Shown: in pieces, positions 10,601-17,887 of the stretch
Numbering within the stretch: position 1 is the stretch's first letter
Layout: each line of letters opens with the position of its first letter
Source: Sphingobacterium daejeonense
GTDB taxonomy: Bacteria > Bacteroidota > Bacteroidia > Sphingobacteriales > Sphingobacteriaceae
Length of the DNA: 64,000 nucleotides
Direction of reading: 5' to 3'
Assembly (NCBI RefSeq): GCF_901472535.1
Contig: NZ_LR590470.1
Span: forward strand, 3,782,001-3,846,000
Position numbers and translations under genes: made by a program
Notes under the pieces: generated by a model
Databases searched by the model: none
What the model was told of the DNA's origin: nothing
Seen by the model: the letters and a program-made list of their open reading frames with translations, nothing else

Positions 10601-10763
10601 GAACCGTTGCGCCTTCAATAGGCAACGAGGTTTTTAAATCAATAACCTTACCTTTTAATGAAGCATTAATTATTGGATTTGATTCTTGCCCTAATAAGTT
10701 AATAGAAAACAAAAGGCATAAGAATATTAGATGAGAGTACAACCATACTCTATTATTTTTCAT
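7695..10763 (-). CDS. SusC/RagA-family TonB-linked outer-membrane transporter
   Basis: 1022 residues when started at MKNNRVWLYSHLIFLCLL; 16 upstream codons are open but lack a signal peptide. The order is signal peptide, carboxypeptidase-regulatory-like domain (about 40-120, KGKVIDLKTSLPIEGATV), the EEVVVVGYGKQKRANLTGSV linker, plug domain (about 125-235, ending GNRAANGVVLITTKRG), then a 22-strand beta-barrel ending ITAGINLNL. It imports oligosaccharides captured by the adjacent SusD using TonB energy. It has no N-terminal STN domain, and no sigma/anti-sigma pair or hybrid two-component sensor is visible next to it. An orphan hairpin with a T-run (10841-10865) lies in its leader region on the opposite strand. 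Confidence 0.95.
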   Translation of the reverse strand: MKNNRVWLYSHLIFLCLLFSINLLGQESNPIINASLKGKVIDLKTSLPIEGATVQLKAVTHAVKTDREGNFQFVTGQKLPFHITVSYVGYKPSELLVTTSPVTISLEEITSDLEEVVVVGYGKQKRANLTGSVASLDGKTLKNRPITSSSQALQNLPGVYVNQTKGRPGADGANIRIRGLGTLNDNNPLILVDGVEYDINKINPNDIETISVLKDAASASIYGNRAANGVVLITTKRGIKGSSSVDYSGYFGSQAATKFPNVVTNTVEYMLGRNKALENEGKSAEYSDDLINEFRNNHDEYIYANTDWMDIMFKNAPIQEHNLRFAGGSEKTTYSISMGYLNQQGVLIETFGSRYSLNSNIQSEITKNIKVEASLIGTFGANQESAYTADEGNGEGGILGLTYRALPFQVPYAQDGNYADQWIRVPGHNFFRNTVALSKEGFRKYNNFNPLANVSLGIKLPLDLSYKTTVAANLIYGLEKYSYPSINLTNPKNGIVTPIGNTPVRGVRQISQNRINLTNFHTLNWVKSINNHQFDVLAGFSWEKFNNGNFSAYNQGYLSNELTELNAGSTSPQVAGSSNETKLLSYFGRINYNYNQVYLLEANFRHDGSSRFAEGKRWGFFPSISAGWRISQEEFFKPIKWISHLKLRASYGELGNQAIPDYTYINAFALGENYTFNGNLVAGAAVKQLADPLITWETTQISDVGIETGFFNNNLTIEIDWFNKTTTNILRQITIPSQVGNLNGPYQNIGTVNNSGVESILGYKGQFNNLNFSIQATGSWIKNEVKNLKGQVYYGSNTIIQKGESINSFYGLQALGIFQNEEEIKQHAFQSNGTKPGDLKYADLDGNGIVDNNDRTIIGNSVPKITYGFNLGLSFKGFDFSAIFQGVGKVNTFLSGNLAFPYKNGAGVTREWLTDSWSPENPNASLPRLTTSNGYPPNFITSSFWIRNAAYLRLKNVQLSYKIPHELLSPFHIKGLNIFVNAQNLLTFTDFKFSDPERNLTRADLIEYPNVKTITAGINLNL

Positions 10764-11333
10764 ATATTTAATCAGTTTAATATTAGAAATGCATGCAAGT
10801 GCCAACGCCAATTGTATACTTGTATGCTTTGTTAGACTCTGGGAAGCAGATGCTTCCCTTTTTTTATAATACTAACTCATTCGCATTCTATAACATAAGC
10901 AAAATAGAATAACTAAATTTTGAGAAATGTAAGATTGCTTGGCAGTTCCAGGTAATTTTCTTTTCATGGATTTTTTAGATAATTTTTAAGTTTAGGTTGT
11001 GAACAATTATCAAAGATAATGCAAAACAACAATAATGTCTACTATTTTAGTAGATTATTTAAATAATATTTGATAACCTTAAATAAAAACATTGAAATTC
11101 AATCACTTATATAAATTATAATCGAAAAAAATGCTTATCCTAATATGAAAGTTCATAAATTAAATTATCCTATAAATAGGTATTTTTCAAACCTATCCAA
11201 TATATTGGCAAAAGATTTGACATATAGGCAGAAATAAAAAACAGGTATAATAATACAATTTGTGCATACACTTGGATCCATTTGGAATAGATTCTTTAGT
11301 ACATAAGTCATTGGATTGTATAAATAGTAATAT
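10764..11333. other. Long A+T-rich intergenic region upstream of susC
   Basis: 570 bp without a supported ORF on either strand. It must contain the divergent promoters of susC (minus) and the response-regulator gene (plus). Apart from the hairpin at 10841-10865 I see no clear motif. Confidence 0.6.
10841..10865 (+). terminator. Orphan terminator-shaped hairpin in the susC leader
   Basis: A perfect 8-bp stem GGGAAGCA/TGCTTCCC with a 2-base loop is followed on the plus strand by T9. No plus-strand gene precedes it, because susC runs the other way. It could end a short antisense transcript or form a structure in the susC leader. Its function is unknown. Confidence 0.5.
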
Positions 11334-11966
11334 ATGTCTGATCACAAGAAAAAACTAGCTTTAGTAGATGACCATCCTATCGTTATTGAAGGATTAAAAT
11401 CAATTATTACGGCTTGGAACAACCAATATGACCTGACTTGTTTTGCAGACGGCAATTCGGTATTGTCTTATATAAAGGAGAATTATGTGGATATTGTGCT
11501 TTTGGACATCTCTCTTCCTGACATCAACGGTTTGGATGTATGTAAGATTATCAAATCTGAGAACCCAAAGATAAAGGTTATAGGATTGAGCAATCGTGCA
11601 GAAATGAGTATTATTTCTGACATGATGGATAATGGTGCTTCTGGTTTTCTATTAAAGGAAATCCCTTCCAGTGAGATTTTGAAGAGCATTGAATTGGTTC
11701 TGAAGGGCGGCATTGCATTGAATGAAGGCATACAAAAGATCCTAGCTGAGAAAACTGAAATAGCGTCAAAGCTACCTTCCTTGACAAAGCGTGAGAGCCA
11801 GCTTATCCAACTCATGGCTCAGGGAAAAACTACAACAACCATTGCAGAAGAATTATTCCTCAGCAAATTCACGGTTGACACTTACCGCAAGAATTTGTTA
11901 CAGAAATTCAAGGTCAAAAACAGCAATGAGCTATTGGTATTACTCATTGAGAATAAAATGATTTGA
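11334..11966 (+). CDS. Orphan NarL/FixJ-type DNA-binding response regulator
   Basis: 210 residues. The receiver domain (about 8-125) has the acidic pair Asp12/Asp13, the phospho-acceptor Asp58 in IVLLDISLP, Ser86 and Lys108. A LuxR-type helix-turn-helix (about 148-207) follows: LTKRESQLIQLMAQGKTTTTIAEELFLSKFTVDTYRKNLLQKF. No histidine kinase lies beside it in the window, so its input is unknown. It is divergent from susC but far from it (570 bp); a role in controlling that locus is speculative. Frame intact. Confidence 0.9.
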   Translation: MSDHKKKLALVDDHPIVIEGLKSIITAWNNQYDLTCFADGNSVLSYIKENYVDIVLLDISLPDINGLDVCKIIKSENPKIKVIGLSNRAEMSIISDMMDNGASGFLLKEIPSSEILKSIELVLKGGIALNEGIQKILAEKTEIASKLPSLTKRESQLIQLMAQGKTTTTIAEELFLSKFTVDTYRKNLLQKFKVKNSNELLVLLIENKMI

Positions 11967-12079
11967 ACCTTCGACAATAAATTAAAATTATATAGTCCCA
12001 AAAAGTATGATTCGATCTATTTCTTGAACAATATACCTGAGGGTCTTTTAATCTAATTTTATATTCTAAAACATTTATC

Positions 12080-12087
12080 TAACTTTG
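12080..12087 (+). promoter_or_regulatory. Candidate -7 element for prs
   Basis: TAACTTTG matches TAnnTTTG, with T-rich sequence at the -33 position. The expected leader is about 85 nt. Confidence 0.5.
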
Positions 12088-12179
12088 CGGCTATATAAAG
12101 TTAACAAGCTTTTAAGTAGAATAACATTGGTGCAGAAAACGAAAATTCAATATAAAAAACCCCAATAAATCATTTCACC

Positions 12180-13136
12180 ATGCCTTTGCAATTTAATACC
12201 GTAAAATTATTTGCTGGTTCAGGAACCTTAGAATTAGCAGACAAGATTTCAAAATCATACGGAAAACCCCTAGGAGACATGACTTTGTCGAAGTTTTCGG
12301 ACGGCGAAATTCAACCATTCTACAACGAATCAGTACGTGGTAGTGATGTTTTCCTTATCCAATCTACCAATCAACCGACCGACAATCTTTTGGAATTGTT
12401 ATTAATGATAGATGCGGCTAAGCGTGCTTCAGCTCACTACATTACTGTTGTTGTTCCCTATTTTGGGTATGCCCGTCAAGACCGTAAGGACAAACCACGT
12501 GTTGCGATCGGTGCAAAAATGATTGCTAATTTGATCATGGCTGCCGGAGCACACCGCATTATGACGATGGACTTACACGCTGCACAGATCCAAGGTTTCT
12601 TTGACATCCCTGTTGACCATTTGGACGGCGCTATCATTTTCGTTCCTTACATCAAATCATTGAATCTAGAGAACTTAATGATTGCATCTCCTGATATGGG
12701 TGGTTCTTACCGCGCACGTACATTTGCAAAATTCTTCAATGCTGAAGTTGTTATTTGTGATAAACGCAGAAAACGTGCGAATGAGATTGAATCTATGTCT
12801 ATTATTGGTGATGTAACAGGTCAGGATGTCGTATTGATCGATGACATCTGTGATACTGCAGGTACACTTTCTAAAGCTGCCGCATTGATCATGGAAAATG
12901 GTGCAAAATCGGTACGTGCTGTTTGTACTCACGCTGTATTATCAGGGAAGGCATACGAAACTATCGAAAATTCTGTGTTAAGTGAAATGATTGTTACTGA
13001 CACGATTCAATTGAACCCTGAGAAAGCTGCACAGTGCACTAAGATCAAGGTTCTTTCTACTGCGAGTTTATTTGCGAACGCCATTAAGAATGTTAATGAA
13101 CACGGTTCAATTTCTGATTTATTCGACGTTAAATAA
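12180..13136 (+). CDS. prs: Ribose-phosphate pyrophosphokinase (PRPP synthetase)
   Basis: 318 residues, the normal class I length. It makes PRPP from ribose 5-phosphate and ATP in the cytosol, feeding purine, pyrimidine, His, Trp and NAD synthesis. Visible motifs are the N-terminal FSDGE (ATP-binding region), the flexible-loop YARQDRK near residue 99, DLHAAQIQGFFDIPVDHL (metal and ATP site), and the PRPP loop VVLIDDICDTAGT near residue 220. It is monocistronic with its own promoter and terminator. Frame intact. Confidence 0.97.
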   Translation: MPLQFNTVKLFAGSGTLELADKISKSYGKPLGDMTLSKFSDGEIQPFYNESVRGSDVFLIQSTNQPTDNLLELLLMIDAAKRASAHYITVVVPYFGYARQDRKDKPRVAIGAKMIANLIMAAGAHRIMTMDLHAAQIQGFFDIPVDHLDGAIIFVPYIKSLNLENLMIASPDMGGSYRARTFAKFFNAEVVICDKRRKRANEIESMSIIGDVTGQDVVLIDDICDTAGTLSKAAALIMENGAKSVRAVCTHAVLSGKAYETIENSVLSEMIVTDTIQLNPEKAAQCTKIKVLSTASLFANAIKNVNEHGSISDLFDVK

Positions 13137-13160
13137 ATCGATGAACCATCAAAATACAAG

Positions 13161-13189
13161 AGGATACCTTATAAGGGTATCCTTTTTTT
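13161..13189 (+). terminator. Terminator of prs
   Basis: Stem AGGATACC/GGTATCCT followed by T7, 24 bp after the prs stop. Confidence 0.85.
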
Positions 13190-13274
13190 ATGCTTTTTAT
13201 TATTTCAACTGACTATGAAGCATTTATTTTCCGTTAACGGTAAAAATTTCCTTTTAACAATTCAAGTAATTGAT

Positions 13275-13282
13275 TATCTTTG
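13275..13282 (+). promoter_or_regulatory. Candidate -7 element for rplY
   Basis: TATCTTTG matches TAnnTTTG, 24 bp before the chosen ATG at 13307. This supports the downstream start because the in-frame start at 13280 would overlap the promoter. Confidence 0.55.
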
Positions 13283-13306
13283 CACCTCAAATTTAATAAC
13301 ATTAAT

Positions 13307-13903
13307 ATGAAATCAATTGCTATTAGCGGTTCTCCAAGAGAGAACGTAGGGAAAAGAGATGCAAAGGAATTGCGTTACGAAGCTAAAGTACCAGCAGTTC
13401 TTTACGGTGGTAAAGAACAAACACATTTCTCTGTATCCGCAGCTGATTTGAAACCAGTTCTTTACACTCCAGAAGTAATCTTCGTAGAATTGGATATCGA
13501 TGGCAAAAAATCTAAAGCTATCGTTCAAGAAGCTCAATTCCATCCATTAACTGACGAGGTTACACACGTAGACTTCTTACAATTATTTGATGACAAGGAA
13601 GTTTCTGTAAACATTCCAATCAAATTAGTAGGTACTTCTCCAGGTGTTAAAATGGGGGGTAAATTAGTTCAAAAATTACGTAACCTTCGCGTTAAAGCAC
13701 TTCCTAACAACTTACCTCAAGATATCGAGGTTCCTATGGAAGGCTTAGAAGTAGGTAAATCTTACCGTGTTGGCCAAGTAGAATTAAAAGATGCTAAAGT
13801 ATTGAATAACTCTGACGATACAATCGTTTCAGTTACTATGTCACGTGCTCTTCGTCAAGCTGAGCAAGAAGCTGCTAAAGCTGCTAAAGGTGGTAAAAAA
13901 TAA
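13307..13903 (+). CDS. rplY: 50S ribosomal protein L25 (CTC form)
   Basis: 198 residues from MKSIAISGSPRENVGKRDAKELR. The N-terminal L25 domain (about 1-90) binds 5S rRNA, and the C-terminal TL5/CTC beta domain (about 95-185) contains VNIPIKLVGTSPGVKMGGKLVQKLR. A basic Ala/Lys-rich tail (QAEQEAAKAAKGGKK) ends the protein. An upstream in-frame start at 13280 is rejected because it overlaps the promoter element. It lies downstream of prs but separated by a terminator. Frame intact. Confidence 0.95.
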   Translation: MKSIAISGSPRENVGKRDAKELRYEAKVPAVLYGGKEQTHFSVSAADLKPVLYTPEVIFVELDIDGKKSKAIVQEAQFHPLTDEVTHVDFLQLFDDKEVSVNIPIKLVGTSPGVKMGGKLVQKLRNLRVKALPNNLPQDIEVPMEGLEVGKSYRVGQVELKDAKVLNNSDDTIVSVTMSRALRQAEQEAAKAAKGGKK

Positions 13904-13932
13904 GTAATACTAACATCTAGTATAAAAACATT

Positions 13933-13963
13933 GAAGGCATCGAATAATCGATGCCTTCTTTTG
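13933..13963 (+). terminator. Bidirectional terminator between rplY and the SCO1-like gene
   Basis: Perfect 10-bp stem GAAGGCATCG/CGATGCCTTC with loop AATAAT, then TTTTGTT on the plus strand. It separates two convergent genes. Confidence 0.75.
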
Positions 13964-13994
13964 TTCAACTAAATATATAAGGTTTAATGTGTTC

Positions 13995-14612
13995 TTAAAT
14001 CTTGTTTGCTTCCACCTCAATAGCTTTAATCGTAGGTGTATAATCTACTCCCAAACCTTCTTGCTGATAAACCAATTCACCTTCCTCATTGAATAAACTT
14101 ATAATATTTGAATGTGAAAAATCAATTGGAGAAATCTTTTTATAGTTCACTGCCAGCGTTGCGGCAAATTCTCTAGTTGCTTCATTATCGGACCGCAGGA
14201 ATAACCACTGATCACCATCCATCTCATTATCGATAGAAAATTGCTTTAATTTCTCGGGTGTATCCGTTTCAGGATCGATACTTACCAATAAAAACTTGAC
14301 CTTATCTTTGTTTTTAGTTTTTATGGTCTTTTCTATATGTCTCATATCTGCCACCAATCTAGGACATGCTGCTTGACAGGAAGTATAGATCATAGCCACT
14401 ACGACAACATTTCCTTTTAAATCTTTCAACTCCATCTGTTGCCCATTCTGGTTTGTCCAATTTGCGGGCAGGTTATAAACTGAAAGATCAGATAAGTCCT
14501 CTGTCACTGTTGGTTGTTTCAGATTGTTTTCATGTTCACTTTTTGTATTTTGGCAGCTGAAGAACAATCCTCCGGCAACCATAAAAAGGCCTATGTATTT
14601 TATTATTTTCAT
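13995..14612 (-). CDS. SCO1/SenC/PrrC-family copper lipoprotein
   Basis: 205 residues with a lipobox (VAGGLFFSC, Cys20), so probably anchored in the periplasm. The thioredoxin fold carries the copper-binding Cys79 and Cys83 of the CxxxC motif (TSCQAACP) and His167 (DFSHSN), the three ligands known for SCO proteins. These proteins deliver copper to, or reduce, the CuA site of oxidases and are also found with copper-containing denitrification enzymes. It is the last gene of a nirK - FGE-like - SCO1 run on the minus strand (6-bp gap to the preceding gene). Delivery of copper to NirK is an inference from this context. Confidence 0.9.
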   Translation of the reverse strand: MKIIKYIGLFMVAGGLFFSCQNTKSEHENNLKQPTVTEDLSDLSVYNLPANWTNQNGQQMELKDLKGNVVVVAMIYTSCQAACPRLVADMRHIEKTIKTKNKDKVKFLLVSIDPETDTPEKLKQFSIDNEMDGDQWLFLRSDNEATREFAATLAVNYKKISPIDFSHSNIISLFNEEGELVYQQEGLGVDYTPTIKAIEVEANKI

Positions 14613-14618
14613 GTTGTT

Positions 14619-15389
14619 TTATTTAATGTCTCTGGCACATCGAAAGCCTAAATTTCTTCCTGTATATGCCGCTTTCATGCTTCCACGGAAGGCATACCTC
14701 ATAAATGCAGCATAGTTCATCAAATCACTGGCATTTACGGAAGCTCCTCCACAAAACAGGTTTCCATCATCACCTTTATCTTTTCTTGATTCTCCTGACA
14801 AGAATATGCTGTTGAAATCGGAGGTCCATTCCCAAACTAAACCATGCATATCATAGACTCCCCAGAAATTTTTAAAAGTACTCCCGACTTCATTATTATA
14901 AGTTCTAGGTGTTTCATACCAGTTTAAGATGTACTGATTATATGATTTCTTTGTTCTGGCATCAAAAGTTTTTGCATCAGACATGGCTGCGTATTCCCAT
15001 TCATCCATTGTTGCCAACCTCTTTCCTTTGCTTTCACAATATTTCTTTGCTGCATACCAAGAGACATTAGTTACAGGCGAATTCGGCTTGGCATCACCGT
15101 AATCAAAGTCGGACTTCCAATAATTCAAATAACTTTTGTCCGCGAAAATCCTTTTTACCTGGGATTTCGAAAATGCATTATTCTGTTTGAGGAATTCCAG
15201 ATAATTCTGATTGGTAACAGGAAAGACATCCAGATAAAAAGATTGTACTTCCACCGGCTTTTTATCAGCGGTACCATACAATGGAACATAACTTCCCTTT
15301 TTTACCAGAACCATTTCCTGCCTTATAGCTATTGGTATAAATAGCAACGACGCCAATGGTATTAAAATATATGTCAATGCCTTCAACAT
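14619..15389 (-). CDS. Formylglycine-generating-enzyme-like (SUMF1 fold) protein lacking the catalytic cysteines
   Basis: 256 residues with an N-terminal hydrophobic export signal. The SUMF1/FGE-sulfatase fold is clear: VQSFYLDVFPVTNQNYLEFL, PVTNVSWYAAKKYCESKGKRLATMDEWEYAA, GVYDMHGLVWEWTSDF and the C-terminal NLGFRCA. True FGE carries two copper-binding cysteines in a CYRYRC-type motif just before that end. Here the corresponding stretch reads AAFMRYAFRGS, without them. It therefore probably does not make formylglycine. It sits between nirK (55 bp) and the SCO1-like gene (6 bp), suggesting a job in NirK maturation or electron transfer, which is inferred from context only. Confidence 0.85.
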   Translation of the reverse strand: MLKALTYILIPLASLLFIPIAIRQEMVLVKKGSYVPLYGTADKKPVEVQSFYLDVFPVTNQNYLEFLKQNNAFSKSQVKRIFADKSYLNYWKSDFDYGDAKPNSPVTNVSWYAAKKYCESKGKRLATMDEWEYAAMSDAKTFDARTKKSYNQYILNWYETPRTYNNEVGSTFKNFWGVYDMHGLVWEWTSDFNSIFLSGESRKDKGDDGNLFCGGASVNASDLMNYAAFMRYAFRGSMKAAYTGRNLGFRCARDIK

Positions 15390-15444
15390 ATTTGATCAAT
15401 TAATTGATTGGAAGCACGAGAATACGTGCTTCCAAAAATTCTTG

Positions 15445-16885
15445 TTATTTAGCGCGGCGTTTTTTGATATCCGCAGGAGTAAGGACAGTTTTGTTATTGC
15501 CCCAGTTATTGTAAACATAATTCAGAACGTCTGCTACTTCTTGGTCACTTAATGTTTGACTAGGCATCACAGAGTTGTATTTTTCTCCATTTACGGTGAT
15601 CTCACCTTTTAATCCAAACAAGACAGCATCAATAGATTTATCTTTATTGTTGTTCAGATAATCAGATTTTGCCAATGGAGGGAATACAGCTTTTATCCCT
15701 TGACCTTCACTTTGGTGACATGCTAAACATGTTCTGGCAAATATCGCCTTACCATCATTGATAGACTGTTCAGGCGTTTTGTTGACCACCACTTCTTCTT
15801 TTTTCTTTTTCGGCATTTGTTGAATAGTACCGCCCTCAGGCAAATAGATTCCTTCCATGATTTTTCCTGAATAGATTTGGTGATTTTCTTCACCTTCTAC
15901 TTTCATCATACCCAATGCACCTTTATTAAATGCCCTAAAAATGGAGTGGTCGACAAGAACCAAAGTTCCTGGTACATCAACTTTGAATTCCACGATAGCA
16001 GATCCACCAGCAGGAATTAATGTTGTCTGTATATTTTTATTGATGAGATCTCCACCTTCGACATGAACTTTGTCAAAAATTTCACCGATTACATGGAATG
16101 ATGACACTAAGTTTGGGCCACCGTTTCCAACGAACAAGCGTATCGTTTCTCCAACTTTAGCCTGAAGAGCGTTTTCATTAACCAATGCATTAACATTACC
16201 ATTGAAAACTACATAGTCCGCTTCTTCTTTGATGGCTTTGTTCATATCAAATGCTTGAAGACCTTGCTCTCCATATCCACCTTCGGTATAGAAATCACCT
16301 TGCATAACATAGTATTCTCTGTCAACTGGAGGTAATCCTCCTTCAGGTTCTACCAGAATCAATCCGTACATACCATTCGCTACGTGCATACCTACTGGAG
16401 CAGTTGCACAATGGTAAACATAGAGTCCAGGGTTTAGACATTTGAATGAAAACGAAACTTCATGTCCTGGAGCTACCAATGACGATTCAGCACCTCCACC
16501 TGGACCAGTTACAGCATGTAAGTCAATATTATGCGGCAACTTATTGTCTGGGTGGTTCTTTAGTAGAAATTCCACTTCATCTCCTACTCTCGTTCTAATA
16601 AACTGACCAGGCACGGAACCTCCGAAAGTCCAATAGGTATATTTAACCCCATCAACCATTTCTCCTTCAAGTTCAAGAATTTCCAAGCTCACTTTCAACT
16701 TGGTGGCCTCCCTTTTTCCGACGGGTTTCGGAACATGTGGTGGTGATGTCAATTCAGCAACTGACTCCCCTTTTACAGGAATTTTACTGGTATCAGTCGC
16801 CTTGCTTTCTGTTGAATTATTACAGCTTGAGAATGCCAATGTAACCCCCCAATAACATGCTCAAAATTTTGATGTTTCCTTTCAT
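15445..16885 (-). CDS. nirK: Copper-containing nitrite reductase with C-terminal cytochrome c domain (one frameshift in signal peptide)
   Basis: Reduces nitrite to nitric oxide in the periplasm. The first cupredoxin domain has the type 1/type 2 copper ligands in LPHNIDLHA and YVYHCATAPVGMHVANGMYG. The second contributes SSFHVIG and LVDHS. A C-terminal class I cytochrome c domain (about the last 105 residues) has the haem motif CLACH and a Met ligand candidate in YNSVMPSQ. A run of six C at 16845-16850 is one too many. Removing one base joins the ATG at 16885 to the body and yields a perfect lipoprotein signal MKGNIKILSMLLGVTLAFSSC, total 479 residues. It is probably first in the operon with the FGE-like and SCO1-like genes. 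Confidence 0.92.
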
Positions 16886-16950
16886 ATTGTTTTTGTTAAT
16901 ATGTACTCGTTTTACCTTTTTTCCTTATTTAAAAATACCTCTAAAAACGT

Positions 16951-16963
16951 TCATAAAATATGA
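16951..16963. promoter_or_regulatory. Small palindrome upstream of nirK
   Basis: TCATAAAATATGA is a perfect inverted repeat (5-bp arms, AAA centre) about 66 bp before the nirK start. It could be an operator, but A+T-rich sequence makes chance occurrence likely. Confidence 0.25.
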
Positions 16964-17046
16964 GATTACCCATTGAAAAAAGTAGTCTTCATTACATTTT
17001 TGTGACAATAAAATCTTTGTTATTTTAACTGAAAATCCACTTTTTC

Positions 17047-17085
17047 AAAAAAAGAAGAGGATGAAATCAACATCCTCTTCTTCTT
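17047..17085 (-). terminator. Terminator after the ric gene
   Basis: Perfect 12-bp stem AAGAAGAGGATG/CATCCTCTTCTT with a 7-base loop. On the minus strand it ends in a T-run. It lies about 75 bp beyond the restored ric stop. Confidence 0.75.
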
Positions 17086-17158
17086 ACTTAAATTAATTTT
17101 CATTCGTTGTTTAACGGTTTTTGCTGGCGCAAAATAATTGAGTCAAAATATGGAGATT

Positions 17159-17883
17159 TTAAATAAGGGTCTTTTCTAATTTTATTGATTTTGGGAATAA
17201 AATATTGTTCTCTAAATGTATATGTTTATGAAGGTCTTGTTCAAATTCTTTGAGCATATCGAATGCTACTCTATAGGTTGCTGCAAGAATCTTCGGGTGC
17301 AGTATAGTTATTTGTTAATTCTGCGATTTTTTCAAAACGGTTTCCCTCTGCTTCATGCTCATGGATCATCATACTGATTGGGTTTTGAACAGACCCAAAT
17401 CCTGGCTGCAAATATTGTCCATTCCCACTTTTTGATTCTTCCATTTTTTCAATAAATGGAAATAATACTTTTTCTTCTTTTTCCAAGTGATGTCCGAGTT
17501 CCAGCGCGCACTCTTCAAACAATTTATTGATTTCATAAAGCTCAGGATGTCTTTCGCCATGAACTTTGCAGATTTTATTTAAGTAGGTCAATAGGATAGG
17601 CGTTTTTTCCCTTACGTATCTATGATGGGTCTTCACAATATAGGAAGCCAATAAATCCGATGGCCATGAATTAAAATCAATTTGCTCACTAGCACCTTCA
17701 TTCAAAAACAGCCTGTACTTCTGTCAATAAAGCATTTTTGTCAATCCCTTTTTTCTCGGCAGCTTTTTCGATAGACACTTGTCCACCGCAACAGAAATCT
17801 AATCCATATTTTGTGAATACTGCAGCGGTTTTAAAATTCTGAGCTACAACATTTCCGATTTTTTCATTTATTAAGTTTTCCAT
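17159..17883 (-). CDS. ric: Iron-sulfur cluster repair di-iron protein (RIC/ScdA/YtfE family), two frameshifts
   Basis: The N-terminal ScdA_N (DUF542) domain has the conserved YGLDFCCGG motif. It is followed by a hemerythrin-like domain with the His/Glu iron ligands seen in KTHHRYVRE, LGHHLEKEEKVLFPFIE, MIHEHEAEGNRF and DLHKHIHLENNILFP. The gene is broken near 17700 (within a T5 run on the minus strand) and near 17275. Reading past the second break restores the C-terminus TYRVAFDMLKEFEQDLHKH to a stop at 17159, about 241 residues, the family's length. Ric proteins repair iron-sulfur clusters damaged by nitric oxide. The gene begins 4 bp after norB, which fits that role. Confidence 0.9.
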
Positions 17884-17887
17884 GATA

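Noticed and set aside
14619..15389. The FGE-like protein as activator of the sulfatase at 4741-6171
   Set aside because: Catalytic cysteines are missing, and its operon partners are nirK and an SCO1-like gene.
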